A DNA stretch of 8,060 nucleotides, from assembly GCA_964586135.1 (NCBI GenBank), contig CAZPGS010000036.1:1-8060 (forward strand). Direction: 5' to 3'. The notes under the pieces were generated by a model that saw only the letters and a list, made by a program, of their open reading frames with translations, made no database searches and was not told the origin of the DNA. The translations under genes were made by a program, and so were the position numbers. This DNA is from WYZ-LMO8 sp964586135. GTDB lineage: Archaea > Thermoproteota > Methanomethylicia > Nezhaarchaeales > WYZ-LMO8. Positions 5,769-8,060 of this stretch are shown here, piece after piece. Each line of letters starts with the position of its first letter. The stretch's first letter is position 1.

Positions 5769-6779
5769 ATGAAGTCTAGAGAGAGGTTTTTGGCGGCTCT
5801 TCGCAGAGAGCCCGTGGACAGGAAGCCTTGCATAACAGGCTCTGTCTATGTCTTAGAGTTCCAGAAAATCGCTGGAGTGCAATGGCCAAAGATGCACGAA
5901 GACCCAGAGGCCATGGTCAAGATGGCGAGCGTTGAATACACCCATTGCGGGACCGACAACATATGCCTACCCTTCTCCTTCGTGCACGAGCCAATAGCGC
6001 TTGGCTGTGAATACAACATAGGGGCTCCAGATCGACAACCATACATAACGAAGGGGTTCGAGAGCCCGGATCAAATAGAGTATGAGAAGTTTTTGGAAAA
6101 GCCGTCCATTCAAGTGGTCTTGAAGGCCGTCAAGATGGCGAGGGAGAGGTTCCCGGACGCCGCCATCACGCCCTTCGTCACGGGCCCGGGCACGCTCACG
6201 GGATACCTCATGAACACGGAGGTCTACGCGAAGCTCTCGTTCAAGGAGCCTCAGAGGGTCAAGCCCTTCTTGGACATAGCCGTGAAAGTGTTTAAGATGT
6301 ACGTGGGCGCCCTCATAGATGAGTCTGGGGCGGAATTCCTGTACGTCCCGGACCCCTCTGCGTCCGTGACCGTGATAACCCCGAAAGCTTACAAAGAGCT
6401 CATCCTGCCCGCCCAGAAGGAGTGCTTCGACTTCGCAAAGTCCAAGGGCGCGTACCCGTACCTGCACATGTGCGGGAGGGTGATGCCAATACTGGATGCC
6501 ATGGCTCAGAGTGGCGCGTACGGAATAAGCCTAGAGCAGACGGTCGACATGGCGGAGGCCAAGAAGGTAATAGGCAACAGGGCCGCCCTCATTGGCAACG
6601 TCACGCCCATGCTACTGGTCGAGGGCCCTGTGGAGAAGATACGCGAAGAGGTCAAAACGGCTATAGTGAAGGGGGTCGACATAGTCATGCCAGGCTGCGG
6701 CACTCCTCCGTTGGCTAAACCGGAGTACATAAAGGCAATGGTGCAAGCGACGATAGAGTACTCCAGCTTGGGCCAGTAG
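5769..6779 (+). CDS. Corrinoid-dependent methyltransferase, MtaA/MtbA/CmuA family (UroD superfamily), paralogue 2
   Basis: A 336-residue TIM-barrel methyltransferase paralogous along its whole length to the gene at 4530. Shared landmarks are the RERF/V-L-x-ALR opening, G-x-x-WP-x-x-H-x-DPE (36-47), ALGCEYNIGAPDRQP (77-91), DPSAS (195-199), the zinc ligands H233-M-C235-G and C310 in PGCG (H-x-C-x74-C), and IGNVTP (275-280) matching VGNISS. As in paralogue 1, the RQAGRY motif of true uroporphyrinogen decarboxylase is missing. It differs in the substrate-facing segments: FVTGPGTLTGYLM (136-148) replaces LEAVTTLAGHIVG, and it lacks the cysteine corresponding to C194. These differences suggest distinct substrates or distinct positions in the methyl-transfer chain. 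The ATG at 5769 has AGGTG 8 nt upstream and a strong TATA-like box. It has its own promoter about 230 nt after paralogue 1 rather than being translationally coupled. The stop lies 48 nt before the scaffold gap, so the gene itself is complete. Confidence 0.92.
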   Translation: MKSRERFLAALRREPVDRKPCITGSVYVLEFQKIAGVQWPKMHEDPEAMVKMASVEYTHCGTDNICLPFSFVHEPIALGCEYNIGAPDRQPYITKGFESPDQIEYEKFLEKPSIQVVLKAVKMARERFPDAAITPFVTGPGTLTGYLMNTEVYAKLSFKEPQRVKPFLDIAVKVFKMYVGALIDESGAEFLYVPDPSASVTVITPKAYKELILPAQKECFDFAKSKGAYPYLHMCGRVMPILDAMAQSGAYGISLEQTVDMAEAKKVIGNRAALIGNVTPMLLVEGPVEKIREEVKTAIVKGVDIVMPGCGTPPLAKPEYIKAMVQATIEYSSLGQ

Positions 6780-6827
6780 TCGAAGATCGCGGCCTCGAGC
6801 GCATGGTGTTGCCAGCAGTTGAAGACC

Positions 6828-6927
6828 NNNNNNNNNNNNNNNNNNNNNNNNNNNNNNNNNNNNNNNNNNNNNNNNNNNNNNNNNNNNNNNNNNNNNNNNN
6901 NNNNNNNNNNNNNNNNNNNNNNNNNNN
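6828..6927. other. Assembly gap (100 N)
   Basis: Exactly 100 consecutive Ns are the usual placeholder for a scaffold join of unknown length. The true distance between methyltransferase 2 and the corrinoid gene is therefore unknown, and missing genes in between are possible. Confidence 0.97.
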
Positions 6928-6929
6928 TG

Positions 6930-6943
6930 CGAGGCCTGCCTCG
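6930..6943. repeat. Short inverted repeat beside the gap, downstream of the corrinoid gene
   Basis: CGAGGC-CT-GCCTCG is a perfect inverted repeat about 37 nt past the corrinoid stop codon on the minus strand. It could contribute to transcript termination, but what follows it is hidden by the gap. Such repeats may also have stopped the assembly here. Confidence 0.35.
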
Positions 6944-6980
6944 TTTAGCAAAACCGTTGAGCTCGCTAATGGGCGGACGT

Positions 6981-7646
6981 CTAGCGTTGCACCAACTCCT
7001 TAACTATTCTAACGGCTTCAGCGGCGTCTTTTCCGTGAGCGTCCGCGCCTATGGACCTCGCGAACTCTGGTGACGTTGGCGCGCCGCCTATCAGGGTCTT
7101 AGACTTCAGCCCCTCTTTTTTCGCCATCTCAACTACGGTGCGCATCCCCAACATCGTGGTCGTCATCAGGGCCGACATGGCGATTATATCAGCATCGACC
7201 TCCTTGGCCACCTCCACGAACTTTCTGAGCGGCACGTCGCGGCCCAGGTCTATTACCTCGGCCCCTGCAGCTTCCAGCATAGCCTTCACCAGGTTTTTAC
7301 CGATGTCGTGGATGTCCCCTTCTACGGTGCCTATCACTACCTTCGCCCTAGCCCCCTTCTCGATCTTGATGTGCGGCTTCAGGACGTCCATGGCAGCGTA
7401 CATGGCGTCTGCCGAACAGAGGACTTCGGGGACGAACATCTCTCCCTTCTCGAACTTCTCGCTGACGATCTGCATGCCCTTAGCGCAACCCTCCATTATT
7501 GCCTCATAGGCGTCTATCCCCTCTTTGATGGCCTCCTCCGCCAACCTCTTGGCCTTGTCGGCATCGCCCTCGACGACTGCCTCCGCCAACCCTCTAAGGA
7601 TCTCCTCCTTCCTGCTCATGAGGAAGCCCCGTCCAAGACCGCTCAT
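6981..7646 (-). CDS. Corrinoid (cobalamin-binding) methyl-carrier protein, MtaC/MtbC/MttC-like
   Basis: This is the methyl shuttle of the system. It binds a corrinoid whose cobalt cycles between Co(I) and methyl-Co(III) and carries the methyl group from one methyltransferase to the other. Numbered from the ATG at 7619, the protein has 212 residues. Residues 1-88 form the helical 'cap' domain (EEILRGLAEAVVEGD; FEKGEMFVPEVLCSADAM), and 92-212 form the B12-binding Rossmann domain. The base-off/His-on motif is intact: GDIHDIGKN at 101-109 with axial ligand H104, then MSALMTT (148-154), IGGAPTS (177-183) and GADAHGKDA (191-199). Length fits stand-alone corrinoid proteins. The reported start is the ATG at 7646, which has GGAG three bases upstream and a TATA-like box behind it. 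Family alignment favours the internal ATG at 7619 (MSRKEEIL), which lacks a good Shine-Dalgarno; the 9 extra residues look unstructured. It should be a substrate of the RACo-type activator. Confidence 0.92.
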   Translation of the reverse strand: MSGLGRGFLMSRKEEILRGLAEAVVEGDADKAKRLAEEAIKEGIDAYEAIMEGCAKGMQIVSEKFEKGEMFVPEVLCSADAMYAAMDVLKPHIKIEKGARAKVVIGTVEGDIHDIGKNLVKAMLEAAGAEVIDLGRDVPLRKFVEVAKEVDADIIAMSALMTTTMLGMRTVVEMAKKEGLKSKTLIGGAPTSPEFARSIGADAHGKDAAEAVRIVKELVQR

Positions 7647-7649
7647 CAA

Positions 7650-7653
7650 CTCC
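7650..7653 (-). promoter_or_regulatory. Shine-Dalgarno candidate for the corrinoid gene
   Basis: GGAG lies 3 nt before the ATG at 7646 (spacer TTG), which is shorter than usual. A second purine tract GAGGTG at 7661-7666 is 14 nt away. Neither is ideal, and this is why the start at 7646 versus 7619 stays open. Confidence 0.4.
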
Positions 7654-7680
7654 TTTTCTTCACCTCTACCTCTTTCATTG

Positions 7681-7697
7681 AAAATTATTAAGCTTTA
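7681..7697 (-). promoter_or_regulatory. Promoter of the corrinoid protein gene
   Basis: The minus strand reads ATAAAGCTTAATAATTTT, an AT-rich box standing out from GC-rich surroundings and centred about 40 nt before the ATG at 7646. The implied transcription start near 7662 gives a leader of about 15 nt, like the leaders predicted for the methyltransferase genes. Confidence 0.5.
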
Positions 7698-7913
7698 TCA
7701 CGACCCCACAATTCATCGAACGACGAGGCGCCCGACTCGCGTTCTAGTCTCTAAGGTCGTTGAAAGGCCATAAACCTCGACCTTGGCGTCCGGCTAAGGG
7801 CTCGAAGCCAGAGCCTCCTGGAGACTCCGAGGTGGGCACGGGCTCCACGACCTAACTCCGTCAAGGGCCAAGCCCATTTTGGTGGTAGCTAATCGAGGAG
7901 GCCGAGCCTCGCA
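7698..7913. other. Intergenic region between the SAM-decarboxylase-like and corrinoid genes
   Basis: With the promoter area the gap totals 267 nt. Apart from that promoter and a 5-bp hairpin GAGGC-CGA-GCCTC at 7898-7910, just after the stop of the minus-strand SAM-decarboxylase-like gene, I see nothing. GC-rich segments near 7790-7850 were checked for a tRNA T-arm and cloverleaf and do not fold as one. Confidence 0.45.
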
Positions 7914-8060
7914 TCACTCGTACTCTATCTTCTGCCAAACTACGTCGTTGCACTTCAGCTCTCTCCTGATGTACTCGACCGTTGCTTGCGCGTCCAAGGC
8001 CTTGCACGTGTAGATATCTAAGGTGAAGAACTTGTGCTCGCTCCAGCTGTAGAAGGCCAC
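7914..8060 (-). CDS. speH: S-adenosylmethionine decarboxylase-like protein, C-terminal fragment
   Basis: The last 48 codons and the TGA stop of a gene that enters from the right edge. The sequence VAFYSWSEHKFFTLDIYTC, followed by a helix (ATVEYIRREL) and a final strand (VVWQKIEYE), matches the C-terminal half of the small prokaryotic AdoMet decarboxylase family: the 'D-(I/V)-(Y/F)-T-C' segment carries the conserved catalytic cysteine. Members self-cleave at a serine (outside this window) to form a pyruvoyl cofactor and supply decarboxylated SAM for spermidine synthesis. In some crenarchaea a close paralogue is an arginine decarboxylase instead, and this fragment alone does not separate the two. 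It is on the same strand as the corrinoid gene but 267 nt upstream, with a promoter in between, so no operon is implied. Confidence 0.78.
   Translation of the reverse strand: MAFYSWSEHKFFTLDIYTCKALDAQATVEYIRRELKCNDVVWQKIEYE

Larger units (their letters stand above)
6780..6980. other. Convergent intergenic region interrupted by a scaffold gap
   Basis: There are 48 known bases after methyltransferase 2, 100 unknown bases and 53 known bases before the stop of the corrinoid gene. No gene is visible in the known parts. Frames that appear to cross the Ns are artefacts. Confidence 0.6.

Noticed and set aside
4530..6779. True haem-pathway uroporphyrinogen decarboxylases (HemE)
   Set aside because: Both proteins lack the N-terminal RQAGRY motif and carry the H-x-C...C zinc site of the MtaA/MtbA methyltransferases.
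6715..7073. Open frames spanning the N run
   Set aside because: They are translated through unknown bases and have no meaning.
7780..7860. Possible tRNA (GGCTCGAAGCC resembles a T-arm)
   Set aside because: The flanking bases do not form a 5-bp T-stem with a 7-nt loop, nor an acceptor stem or anticodon arm, on either strand.
1..8060. CRISPR array, insertion sequence or defence system
   Set aside because: No regularly spaced repeats, transposase or integrase motifs, terminal inverted repeats or nuclease domains were seen.

Overview
This looks like archaeal DNA, probably from an uncultivated thermophile in the Thermoproteota/Korarchaeota/Bathyarchaeia part of the tree. The support is indirect. 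Arginine is mostly AGG/AGA and isoleucine mostly ATA. Genes are preceded by BRE/TATA-like boxes about 38-60 nt upstream of the start rather than by -35/-10 pairs, and some have purine Shine-Dalgarno tracts while others have almost no leader. Every gene family here also has archaeal members. I cannot name the species. A run of exactly 100 Ns (6828-6927) shows this is a draft scaffold, probably metagenome-assembled.

Layout, left to right. A minus-strand fragment (1-149) encodes the N-terminus of a nucleoside 2-deoxyribosyltransferase-like protein. Divergent from it is a DUF296/PPC-domain protein (379-810). Next is a large plus-strand gene (950-2929) for a RACo-type reductive activator of corrinoid proteins: an N-terminal [2Fe-2S] ferredoxin domain plus an ASKHA ATPase domain. 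Two minus-strand genes follow: a 107-residue five-cysteine protein (3020-3343) and an unrecognised 204-residue protein (3619-4233). Two plus-strand paralogues of the MtaA/MtbA/CmuA branch of the uroporphyrinogen-decarboxylase superfamily come next (4530-5537 and 5769-6779), each with its own promoter. Beyond the scaffold gap and on the minus strand is a cobalamin-binding corrinoid protein (6981-7646). At the right edge is the C-terminus of an S-adenosylmethionine decarboxylase-like protein (7914-8060).

The centre of the window holds most parts of a corrinoid-dependent methyl-transfer system: a corrinoid shuttle protein, two zinc-type methyltransferases and the ATP-dependent activase that re-reduces Co(II) to Co(I). 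No classical substrate-specific methyltransferase (MtaB, MttB, MtmB, MtbB or MtrH type) is visible. Either it lies outside the window, or one of the two MtaA-like paralogues takes methyl groups from the substrate, as some members of this superfamily do in O-demethylase systems, while the other passes them to CoM or a tetrahydropterin. The genes are single transcription units with similar promoter boxes rather than one operon. The small cysteine protein and the 204-residue protein are the least described components and the best candidates for new parts of the system. The flanking deoxyribosyltransferase-like, PPC and SAM-decarboxylase genes look unrelated to it.
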